64,000 nt of DNA from Dastarcus helophoroides. Taxonomy: Eukaryota > Arthropoda > Insecta > Coleoptera > Bothrideridae. The stretch spans positions 18,811,270 through 18,875,269 of the forward strand of contig CM053334.1 of NCBI GenBank assembly GCA_028583605.1. The letters are read 5' to 3'. Positions 11,246 to 22,033 of this stretch are shown here, in pieces (positions within the stretch are counted from its first letter, which is position 1; the number at the start of each line of letters is the position of its first letter). A program made the position numbers and the translations under genes. Below the pieces are notes generated by a model. That model did no database searches, had not been told where the DNA came from, and worked only from the letters and a program-made list of their open reading frames with translations.

Positions 11246-14155
11246 TACAAAATTCAAATTGATATTGACATTTTAAAACTTAGAATTTATCTTACAATCT
11301 CGATTTTTTTTTCTCGAATTTCGTGTTATTTTTACAAATTTTGAAGTTCCACCAAATGCGACCGAAATACGAAGTTGAAATTTGTCATTTTTAAACAAGA
11401 AAACTTAAAATTGTGTCTTTAAAGAACTATATTTAACGTCGATGCTCCAAGTTCAACACGAAATGTCTGAATGTGTGAATTTTTTTTTTCTATAATCTCA
11501 TTAATCTTCCATATACAGCTCGCAAGAAAAAAAACGTGATACAACTGAAATGTTTAAATTAAATAGCAATTTCGATTGAAACAGAAAAAAAGCCGCCCGC
11601 GTTTAACTGAATTTTCCCGTAATCAAATTTAAAACTTATAATTACAAACAGACCTTGGGTAAGTATATACGGATGACATCCCTCCGTTTAATAAAGTTTT
11701 CGTCTTACAAAAAATGTTCCATTTCATTTAAACGGAAAGCGATTCTTCCCGCTTAAAAACGAAAGTAACTTATTATGCTAAATATGTCCCTCAACTTTTC
11801 AAGTACGAATTAAAACCTTAAACGGGGCCCTTTTACCGAGTTGCCTCGAGTCAAGGTCAACTCGTAATGCAATCAACAGAAATTCGGTTTCGGCCACGAT
11901 CAGAGACTAAAGCCACGATAATGGTGTCGATCAGAGACTAGTTTCGATGCAAAGAAACGCCGGATTTTATCCTGAAACGTGGGGCCAGCTAAGGCCGTTG
12001 AATCAATCGACGACTTAGGCATATCCCAAGTAACATTGATTAGTTTAATAAACGTTTATTACATTAAAATTTCGTTTATTTTAACTTTAAAAAATGTTTA
12101 TATACCATTCAGTGTTGTTTGGGATATATCAGGGGCTAAGAATACGTTAGGGCTTCATTGAATATTTTCTTGGGGCCTAAAAAAATTAGACAAAATTTCG
12201 TAATTGTTACACCATTTTACGTCATGGAATCGTCAATGGGAAGTGGCAACACGTGATATTGAGTCATGGCGAAACTATTTCCCCACGAATTCTTGAAACT
12301 CCATCGCCGCTTCGAACACCTGTTGATATGGGGAAATTGTTGATAAGAAAAAGCATTTTTTACGATTAGGTTCACGACGTTATCAACTTATGAATGGACG
12401 GGTTATCCTTCTTTATTTGCGGTCCTTGTCGCTCGCGACCTATGAATTGGAATACTGAAATCTCTTCTTTGATTGCCTAATAATTTGGTCGTGAAATCCG
12501 CAGGTGTTTTCCGCAGAGTGTCCTCGAAAATTTAACTTTCAAATGCTCTCTATTATTCTAAACTTGATATTCTTGTAAGGAGTAATAAGGATATTTCCTT
12601 GTTAATAATAAAATATGAGGATATATCCTTGTTACTCTTCGATATACTTAAAATTTGTCTAGAAGTTTTCATGTTTTTTTTCTGGAAATTACGCCTCAAA
12701 ACAACATAAGTCGAATAAAACTAAAGCACTGAACCCCTTTTTGGACTTAAGTCGAATAAAAATTGACAATTTGTAGCTTGAATGGTGTTTTAAAAAGTAA
12801 AAATCCGAAAATAAGAAAATTATGTCAAATTGGACGCGAACATTTTTTTGTCAGATGCAAAAAGTTCGGCTCGACTTCGCTTTAGTCACCTTCGTCTTCC
12901 AAAACGAAGCATGTCAGCTAGCTATATCTCGTCCACTTCTTCGTTCTTCTGTCAGAAGAAGTCTTTAAGAAGAGTTTTTTTTTTTCAAGCTGCGTTCGTA
13001 TTCGAGAACCAACTTCCATTTGAATCGAATTTACTGAAACATAATTTGCACAGCAATATCAGGATTCCCCAATGTTACGATTCCCCCTTTTAGTTCAAAT
13101 TCTAGTTGTCGGGCGCGACGAACGATTGGATGGCGATTTTTACTTCTTGAAAGGTGTAGCTGATGCAATCTTCTATCTATTTACGACTGAGGTGTACTTT
13201 CATTGATATTCCGGCTTTTCTAGAGGGTCTCATCCGCCTATTGTCACATCGTGCTGTCAGTCTAGAATTAACTTTCATTCATAGTTAGCTACGTGAGTGG
13301 ATGCAAGTGCGCCCGATCATTTTATTGCAGAATCGTCCCATTTTCACGTGAATAGTGCAACAAGTTGATCAACTAATTGCTCGTATTTCGTCACCGGTTA
13401 AAAAAGGACCAAATCAGGTATTTTTTTTTAATTTGATGGGGTTCGTATCCGGAATTAGTAAATTTTTTACTCCTTTCGAATTTTCCTAGTTGAGACTCGT
13501 ACAGCAGTCGAGTTTAATCCCAGAATCAAGAAATCGATTTTTTTATTTTTTCGTTATTTTGGGCACTTTATAACGATGAGAACTAAATCAGGAGAAGTTT
13601 AAATCTTTTACATTTCTTAAATGTTTACTTCTTATAACTTTTTTTCAATTTTGGGCCCATTAAAATGGCATAAGGTGCTCTTATAACAATTGCATCAGAT
13701 GTAAACGAGACTTCCTCATTTCTCATCAAAATGCCCTCACTTTTCATCAAAATTTCCTCACTTCTCATCAAAATGTTGGGCTTCTGATGCAAATGATTTG
13801 TTTGAAAACTTAAGTTATCCAGATAGTTACACATCGACGCTTTTGTCAACGATTTTCTAATACAGAATTCTATTTTATAACAAAATTTTTAGTGGAAGTT
13901 ATGTATAAAAAAACGTGTTTAATTTCACTAGCTTTTACTTTCCATTGATCCCTGAATTAATGGGACATACATCATTAACTATTTCACAAAAAAAAAAACG
14001 TTCAACGATTCAATTGAAAAGCCTGACACCGTTTTTTATTTGTTTATTTATTTTAAAACATAGACCACAATTTTAAATGATTCAAGTGGTTTACAAGACT
14101 TCATCTTGTGGCAATTAACCTAGCAGATGAACCATCCAACATTGATCGATTTTTA
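11246..14155. other. unique AT-rich sequence, no gene recognised
   Basis: A 2.9-kb stretch with little repeat content. Open frames at 11979-12161 and 12830-13093 lack recognisable domains or convincing splice context. It would be intronic if ImpL2 starts at 4390. Confidence 0.4.
13719..13782 (+). repeat. 21-bp tandem repeat, three copies
   Basis: TTCTCATCAAAATGCCCTCAC and two variants follow head to tail. The 21-bp period keeps one frame open on the minus strand, which explains the 74-codon open frame there. Confidence 0.75.
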
Positions 14156-14159
14156 AATA

Positions 14160-16430
14160 ATTATTTCACTGCCACTATTTATTATACTTTTCATCCCGAA
14201 CTTCTAGAAGATTGTTGAACATAAAACGCTATAACTATCTATCCCTCTAACCGAGGGTCATTTTTTAATGAACGAAATGATTAATAGAAACTACAGTGGC
14301 ATAACATAACGATTGAAAATGTGTTTCTAGCATCAAAATCTCAAGTATTTTCCTGCCAAACGTTTAAATTCAAACAGCACCCGCAACTGTCAACCGCTAC
14401 ACATATGTCAGCTATCTATGACTCGTTCATCGCATCTAACCCTCATTTCTATGAGGTTATTGAAGAACATAAAACGTTATAACTACCTAACCCTCTAACT
14501 GAGGGTCATTTTTTAATGAACGAAATGATTAATAGAAACTACAGTGGCATAACATAACGATTGAAAATGTGTTTCTAGCATCAAAATCTCAAGTATTTTC
14601 CTGCCAAACGTTTAAATTCAAACAGCACCCGCAACTGTCAACCGCTACACATATGTCAGCTATCTATGACTCGTTCATCGAATCTAACCCTCATTTTATC
14701 TACTCGCGTAAGGCTAGCCACACATGAGCGATTTTTAATACGTCGATACTTTTGTATTTCGAAAGTCTCTGGTTTCGAAAGTCACTGGTTTCAAAGTAAG
14801 ATTATTTTCTAAAGTTGTTTCATGGGTCCTTATCCTGATCAACTGCACTATTGCACTTTTCCTACTATGAATATCTTCCCGGACTTGTTATTAACCACTA
14901 AAATAGTCATTCAACGGCTGAAGTAACATGATTGTTGTGAATATAAACTCTAAATTTCTGAGGGGGTAACTGCATTACATGTGATTTTAATGATTATTAA
15001 AAACTAGTCAGCAAAAAATTGCCTCCCATCATTTCACTGCACTATTTATTACACTTTTCATGTTGTTGCATCCTGAAATATTCCCGAACGCGTGAACTTC
15101 TATGAGATTGTTGAAGAACATAAAACGTCATAACTACCTAACCCTCTACGCGAAGGTCATTTTTTAATGAACGAAATTATTTTACTGCACTATTTATTAT
15201 ACTTTTGGTGTTGTTGCATCCCGAAATATTCCCGGCTTCTATGAGGTTATTGAAGAACATAAAACGTTATAACTACCTAACCCTCTAACTGAGGGTCATT
15301 TTTTAATGAACGAAATGATTAATAGAAACTACAGTGGCATAACATAACGATTGAAAATGTGTTTCTAGCATCAAAATCTCAAGTATTTTCCTGCCAAACG
15401 TTTAAATTCAAACAGCACCCGCAATTGTCAACCGCTACACATATGTCAGCTATCTATGACTCGTTCATCGAATCTAACCCTCATTTTATCTACTCGCGTA
15501 AGGCTAGCCACACATGAGCGATTTTTAATTCGTCGATACTTTTGTATTTCGAAAGTCTCTGGTTTCGAAAGTCACTGGTTTCGAAGTAAGATTATTTTCT
15601 AAAGTTGTTTCATGGGTCCTTATCCTGATCAACTGCACTATTGCACTTTTCCTACTATGAATATCTTCCCGGACTTGTTATTAACCACTAAAATAGTCAG
15701 TCAACGGCTGAAGTAACATGATTGTTATGAATATAAACTCTAAATTTCTGAGGGGGTAACTGCATTACATGTAATTTTAATGATTAATAAAAACTAGTTA
15801 GCAAAAAATTGCCTCTCATCATTTCACTGCACTATTTATTACACTTTTCGTGTTGTTGCATCCTGAAATATTCCCGAACGCGTGAACTTCTATGAGATTG
15901 TTGAAGAACATAAAACGTCATAACTACCTAACCCTCTACGCGAAGGTCATTTTTTAATGAACGAAATTATTTTACTGCACTATTTATTATACTTTTGGTG
16001 TTGTTGCATCCCGAAATATTCCCGGTTTCTATGAGGTTATTGAAGAACATAAAACGTTGTAACTACCTAACCCTCTAACTGAGGGTCATTTTTTAATGAA
16101 CGAAATGATTAATAGAAACTACAGTGGCATAACATAACGATTGAAAATGTGTTTCTAGCATCAAAATCTCAAGTATTTTCCTGCCAAACGTTTAAATTCA
16201 AACAGCACCCGCAACTGTCAACCGCTACACATATGTCAGCTATCTATGACTCGTTCATCGAATCTAACCCTCATTTTATCTACTCGCGTAAAGCTAGCCA
16301 CACATGAGCGATTTTTAATTCGTCGATATTTTTGTATTTCGAAAGTCTCTGGTTTCGAAAGTCACTGGTTTCAAAGTAAGATTATTTTCTAAAGTTATAG
16401 TCTAAAGCAATATTGTCGAAATTATAGTAA
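14160..16430 (+). repeat. 790-bp tandem repeat, about 2.9 copies
   Basis: The landmark TTAATAGAAACTACAGTGGC occurs at about 14281, 14528, 15318 and 16108. CATGGGTCCTTATCCTGATC occurs at 14821 and 15611. The last full units are thus 790 bp apart and nearly identical, which implies recent tandem duplication. The first 247-bp step is a partial unit. No coding capacity. Confidence 0.9.
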
Positions 16431-16449
16431 ACATTTCGAGAAATATACT

Positions 16450-17825
16450 TAGACAATTACAATACGCTACTCCCACAAAACTTTGTAACAAGCTTTTTAT
16501 CAAGCCTTTAATTGTCTACACTTTTGATTTATCACATTTTTATGTAGTGTTAATATTAAAGACGTTATAAGCCACGTAATCCATACATCACCGTCTTGAA
16601 AACCCAAGTACGGTCACTTATTTGTCTGTATTTCTATATTGGTCAGTCCCGAAAAAATTTTGTAAAACGTTTTTTTGTGTAAAATTAAATTGTCTACACT
16701 TTTGATTAACAACTTTTTTATGTAGCTTCAAGATTAAAGAAGTTATAAGTCAGATAAGCCATACAACACCCTCTTGAAAATATAAACTATAGTTTTTTGT
16801 CTGTATCGCTGTAAGCGTGGGTCCCGCAAAAACATTTGTAACAAGCTTTTTTATGAAGCATTGAATTGTCTATATTTTTAATTAATAACTTCTTATGTAA
16901 CGTTAGAATTAAAGAAGTTATAAGCCAGGTAAGCCATACGTCACCGTCTTGAAAACAAAAAGATAATCGGTTATCTGTCTGTATCTCTGTATCCGCCAGC
17001 GCCACAAAAATGTTGTACGGAGCTTTTTTACGGAACATTAAATTGTTTACATTTTTGATTCATAACTTTTTTATAAAGCGTTAATATTAAAAAAGTTATA
17101 AGCCAGATAAACCATACATCACCGTCTTGAAAACAAAGGTATAATCATTTATTTGTCTACATCTCTGTATTCGCTAGGCACACAAAAATTTTGTAATGAG
17201 CCTTTTTATGGAACATTTAATTGTCTATACTTTTGATTCATAACTTTTTTATGTAGCGTTAATATTAAAGAAGTTACAAGCCACGTAAGCCATACATCAT
17301 CGTCTTGAAAACACAAGTACGGTCACTTATTTGGCTATATCTCTGTATTCGTCAGTCCCGCAAGAATTTTGTAAGGAGCTTTTTTGTGTAAAATTAAATT
17401 GTCTACACTTTCTATTTATAACTTTTTTATGTAATATTAAAATTAGAGAAGTTATAAGCCAGATAAGCCGTGCATCATTGTCTTGAAAACAAAAGTATAA
17501 TCAGTTATTTGTCTGCATCTCTATATTCGCTACTCCCACAAAAACTTTGTAACGAGCTTTTTATGAAGCGTTTAATTGTCTACACTTTTGATTTATAATT
17601 TTTTTTATGTAGCGATAATTTTAAAGAAGTTATAAGCCACGTAAGCCACAAGTCATCGTCTTGAAAACCCAAGTACGGTCATATTTATTTGTCTATATCT
17701 CTGTATTAGTCAGTCCCACGAAAATTTTGTAAAAAGCTTTTTTGTGTAAAATTAAATTGTTTACACTTTTGATTAACAACATTTTTATGTAGCATCAAAA
17801 TTAAAGAAGTTATAAGCCAGATAAC
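16450..17825 (+). repeat. 177-bp tandem repeat, array 2
   Basis: The AAGTTATAAGCC landmark falls near 16562, 16739, 16914, 17091, 17271, 17449, 17626 and 17806, with spacings of 175-180 bp. Eight units are present. Adjacent units differ by several percent, so the array is old relative to the 790-bp repeat next to it. Confidence 0.9.
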
Positions 17826-18148
17826 GAAAATACAATCTATCAAACTTCTTGAAAAATGTCTATAACGATAAACAATCAAATTCGGTCGACGACATACACA
17901 CTGAATTGCGCAACGTTTTTCTGATTTTGCCCCCCCCCCCTATCTATTCCATTTTTCGTGATCCGTTTACTTTGGACGTTTATTTTAGACGCACTCTATA
18001 GCTCTAGCTTTCGTCAAATAGATCACATTTTGTATGCAAAAATTATCAAAATTAAATAAGGTTCATTAATATAATGAAATCAGAGTCGAAAAACGACATT
18101 AATCCGATCAGAGATCGGATCAGCGATCAATTGAATAGTCAATCCGTT
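17826..18148. other. unique spacer with a poly-C run
   Basis: Unique AT-rich sequence holding a run of ten C at about 17931-17940. No gene recognised. Confidence 0.4.
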
Positions 18149-18712
18149 GATTAAACCAATCAACGGTCAAACGAAGAAAGAATTAAATTTTAGCTCCGCC
18201 ACTGAATCAGATTTCGTATAAATGACATGAACGAACACATAATTTGACAATTATGTTGGCAGTTCTGATGATCACTTTTATATATTCTGTGGTTTCGATT
18301 TACGACCATTTTTATTTGAATTTTGACATTTTATGTGGATTTTTATTAATTTGCGAGTTTTGCACGAAAATAAAACTTGAATTATTACACTGAGGCGAAT
18401 AATTCTTCTACTTGCATATTTCTTATTAAGAAGTTAGAAATTAGTGAGGGTTATTTGAATTAGATGTTTAAGGAGTACTGCAGCTTATGGCCATTTTAAT
18501 TTGAATTTTACATTTTGTGTTACGATTTTTATTAATTTCCAAATTAATTTGACGAAAATCAAACTTGAAATGATAATACTGAAGGGAATAATGCTTCTAT
18601 TTGTATACATTTTCATTATATTGATAAGGAGTTAGCGGGAGTTAGGACATTAGTGGGGTTATATTCGAATTGTGAAGTTCGAAGAGTGGTTCAACAAGAA
18701 TCAGTCACTAGC
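18149..18712 (+). repeat. left part of a duplicated block (copy 2)
   Basis: This matches 6301-6870 in order and orientation. Upstream it is joined to 177-bp units, as in copy 1, so the block that was duplicated includes several repeat families. Confidence 0.7.
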
Positions 18713-19057
18713 GGCTCTTTCACACGGAGAGCCGTAAGGCTCGCACTCGCGAGCGAGCGAGCAGAGAACTCCCAAGATTGAAATGCAAAGAGTACAATGG
18801 AGTTTTCACATGGGACACACGGGCCTTTAGACTGGAAGGTAGGAGCGGAAAAAGCTCGCGCTCGCGAGTGCGAGTCTTATAGTGGGGTCTCCAGTCGACC
18901 AACGGTCGCCGTCCGGCGCCAAAACCGTGACCGGTACATGTGAAATGAAGTATATGTTTGGAGGAACCACTGCATTTTATAAAACCGTCCGGCCACTTAC
19001 CGAACGGTCAAAACCGGCGTGTGTAAAACTAACGTTACGGTTTTCCGTGTAAGAGCC
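18713..19057. mobile_element. short TIR element, copy 2, with an internal insertion
   Basis: The same GGCTCTTTCACACGGAGAGC end as at 6871 is present, but the element is 345 bp instead of 186. The extra sequence (about 18880-19040) carries opposed ACGGTCGCCGTCCGG and CCGTCCGGCCACTTACCG words, so it looks like a second small element nested in the first. The right end is mutated (TTTTCCGTGTAAGAGCC). Confidence 0.65.
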
Positions 19058-19960
19058 GTAAAAGTGTTTCATGGGTCCTTATCCTGATCAACTACACTAC
19101 TGCATTTTTCCTACTATGAATATCTTCCCGGACTTATTAATCATTAAAATAGTCAGTCAACGGCTGAAATAACGTGATTGTTATGAATATAAACTCTAAA
19201 TTTTTGAGGGGGTAACTGCATTACATGTAATTTTAATGATTAATAAAAACTAGTCAGCAAAAAATTGCCTCCCATCATTTCACTGCACTATTTATTACAC
19301 TTTTCGTGTTGTTGTATCCTGAAATATTTTCGACTTCTACGAGATTGTTGAAGAACATAAAACGTTATAACTACCTAACCTTCTACGCAAGGGTCATTTT
19401 TTAATGAACGAAATTATTTAACTGCACAATTTATTATACTTTTGGTGTTGCATCCCGAAATATTTCCGACTTCTATGAGGTTATTGAAGAACATAAAACG
19501 TTATAGCTACCTAACCCTCTAATCGAGGGTCATTTTTTAATGAACGAAATGATTAATAGAAACTACAGTAGCATAATATAACGATTGAAAATGTGTTTTT
19601 AGCATCGAAAACTCAAGTATTTTCTTGCCAAACGTTTAAATTCAAACAGCACCCGCAATTGTCAACCGCATACACTATGTCAGCTATCTATGACTCGTTC
19701 TTCGAACCTAACGCCGATTTTATCTACTCGCGTAAGGCTAGCCACACATGAGCGATTTTTAATTCGTCGATACTTTTGTATTTCGAAAGTCTCGGGTTTC
19801 GAAAGTCTCTGGTTTCGAAGTAAGATTATTTTCTAAAGTTGTAGTCTAAAGCAATATTGTCGAAATTATAGTAGAAATTTCGAAAAATATACTGAAACAA
19901 ATACAATTTAAGAAAAAAACAACTTAGAAGGGTGAATATTTTTTTAAAAACTGCACTTTA
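19058..19960 (+). repeat. single copy of the 790-bp repeat unit
   Basis: Same order of landmarks as 7057-7960, with small indels. It leads into a foldback remnant exactly as in the first block. Confidence 0.75.
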
Positions 19961-20101
19961 ATTTATCATTCAATTCAAGGTCGAAATAACTTAGCTTATT
20001 AATTTTATTTAACATTTCTGCCACCCAGTTGGAAAATTCGATGTAGACATTGAGATTTCCCTAGAATACTTGAAATTTCGAGAATAAGATTTTCGGGTAA
20101 A

Positions 20102-20610
20102 AATTACGAAGGCGTGGGAAGGACATCAATTTTTTAGAAATTCTGACTTTTTTTGTCGAAATTTCGACTCTAATCTTGAAATTTCGACTCTTTATCTTGA
20201 AATTTCGACTTTTATCTCGAGATTTCGATTTATTTTTGCAGCTTCTATTTTAATCTCGAAATTTCTAGTTTCTCGAAACTTCGAGTTTTTCATGGAATTT
20301 TGGAGTTTTTCATCGAAATTTCGAGTTTTTAATCGAAATTTCGAGTTTTTTTCTCGAAACTTCGAGTTTTCATCGGCTTTTCGGAGTTTTTTGATTGAAA
20401 TTTCGTGTTTTTAATCGAAATTTCGATTTTTTTAATCGATTTTTTTTAAATCGAAATTTCGTTTTTTTTTCTCGAAAATTCAAGATTAAGGTCGAAGTTT
20501 TAACTTTAATATTGAAATTTCGATTTTAAACTAGCAATTTCGACATTAATTTCGAAATTTCGGGACAAAAAGTGGAAATTTCGAGATTAATGTCGAAATT
20601 GCGACAACAA
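20102..20610. mobile_element. foldback element remnant (copy 3)
   Basis: The left end TTACGAAGGCGTGGGAAGGA is followed by GACATCAATTTTTT and a reverse array. The right half is missing and the sequence switches to unrelated DNA at about 20605. It corresponds to the first 500 bp of copy 2. Confidence 0.6.
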
Positions 20611-21150
20611 CATCGATCGATTTTTTAATAATTCAAATTCATTTCTTAATACTACCAGATGATTCTCAATAAAAAGAAAGGATCTGAAATTCGATTTTTT
20701 TTGCTTCGAAAGATGTCTAGATGTGAAATTTCTCATCATATTTAACCCAATTTATTACACCTAGCGGATTTCAATAGGAAAGAAACACGTGCATACCATG
20801 TTATTAACCTCTTATTAAATTAATTGTTCTTTGACTTTTAAACGCTCGAAATGACTTGCTAATTCAATCAGGCAACCGATAATTATGAATTCTTGGTACG
20901 CAAATTCCGAATTAGGGAAACTCTTCGCGCAATTTCCAAGAATGATGTTAGAGTAACTAATAACCGTTAATTAAATATAGGTTGATGAATTCACATAATA
21001 ACTCTTATTATTAGCTGGATACAGATTTTGGTGGAGCGCCCTACCCTGCGCCCTATTCTGACTACGTCTATGTTAAAACTAATTCCACAAAGACGAGGGC
21101 CTCTTAAAGATCTACCCGTTCGGAGCCTCGCAATAGCTAAGACCACAACT
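20611..21150. other. AT-rich sequence, no gene recognised
   Basis: No exon, array or RNA gene seen. The 72-codon minus-strand open frame at 20991-21209 has no recognisable domain. Confidence 0.35.
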
Positions 21151-21152
21151 GT

Positions 21153-21402
21153 CTTCAGGAACAAAGAAAAGAAAAATAAATGAAAAGAGGAATATGAGGG
21201 AATATGCAAAAATGAAAGAATGAAAAGGCCAATTTCAAACCATCAGAGCACGGTAACTCAGTATGTCCACCATACCAGAGGCGAAACTCTTCTGAATTGA
21301 AAATTGGTACAAAGGATAAAAAAGTTCATATTCCTCTTTTCATTTATTTTTCTCACTTTGTTCCTGAAGAAGCCCCCTACGGTGGTGGACGAAACGTCGA
21401 AA
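21153..21402. mobile_element. inverted-repeat fragment with PLE-like CTGAAGA ends
   Basis: CTTTTCATTTATTTTTCT and GTTCCTGAAGA words at 21325-21370 are repeated inverted at 21150-21195. On the + strand CTGAAGA is followed by GGACGAAACGTCGAAAAC, resembling the CTGANGA ... GAAA core seen in the PLE at 27163. The intervening stem does not pair well, so it is a decayed end at best. Confidence 0.35.
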
Positions 21403-21754
21403 ACTTTTAGTAGTCCTTTGATACGGTCCAATCCCGGAAGAAGTATATCCTGTAGCTATCCTTTAAGTTAAAAGTTGAATTCTCAGAAATTGTCTTTAAC
21501 GTCAAAACTTCGAATTATATCTCGCCCTCTTTTTGAAGAAAAACGTTCAATATTTCAGTTGTATTCGAACCTTTTGCCCTGAAAAATGAAATATAATTAT
21601 TAACTAGTCTCTGTTATTAACAAATATTAGGATTACTGCATCAATATCGAATGTGGTAAAGTGCCTTTATTGGAATTTTCTCTTAACGAGCTCAATTTAA
21701 AATCTCATTCAACGATTCATCCACGAAGTATTAACAGTCGTTTTCCTGTTGCAG

Positions 21755-22033
21755 ATGTATTTATCAATACTAGTCTTAACCGTATCGATAGATCTCTACA
21801 GATGCAGATCGATAGATCTCGACATAGACAACGACATCAACGTGCTCCCTAACAGTATAAACTACAACAGAAACAAAGATAAATCCAAAGAAGAGTTCAT
21901 ACTCATAAACCGCCCCCCTAAACCAGTCGTCAGTAGAATAATGGGTTCCCACCTGGAACTGGAATGTGAAGCCATGGGCCAACCAGCTCCTATCATTACG
22001 TGGTTCAAGGAGAACACACCGCTGACCGTCATC
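21755..22033 (+). CDS. ImpL2: ImpL2 coding exon 1 (signal peptide and first half of Ig1)
   Basis: The acceptor TTTTCCTGTTGCAG ends at 21754 and the donor GTAAGT starts at 22034. It encodes 93 residues, from MYLSILVLTV to the Ig1 B and C strands (ECEAMGQPAPIITWF). Confidence 0.85.

Noticed and set aside
12830..13093. 87-codon frame in the unique region
   Set aside because: No recognisable domain, no splice or promoter context, composition like its surroundings.
21360..21402. Third hammerhead ribozyme (CTGAAGA ... GGACGAAACGTC)
   Set aside because: Core words are present but the segment between them does not form stem II and stem III cannot pair.
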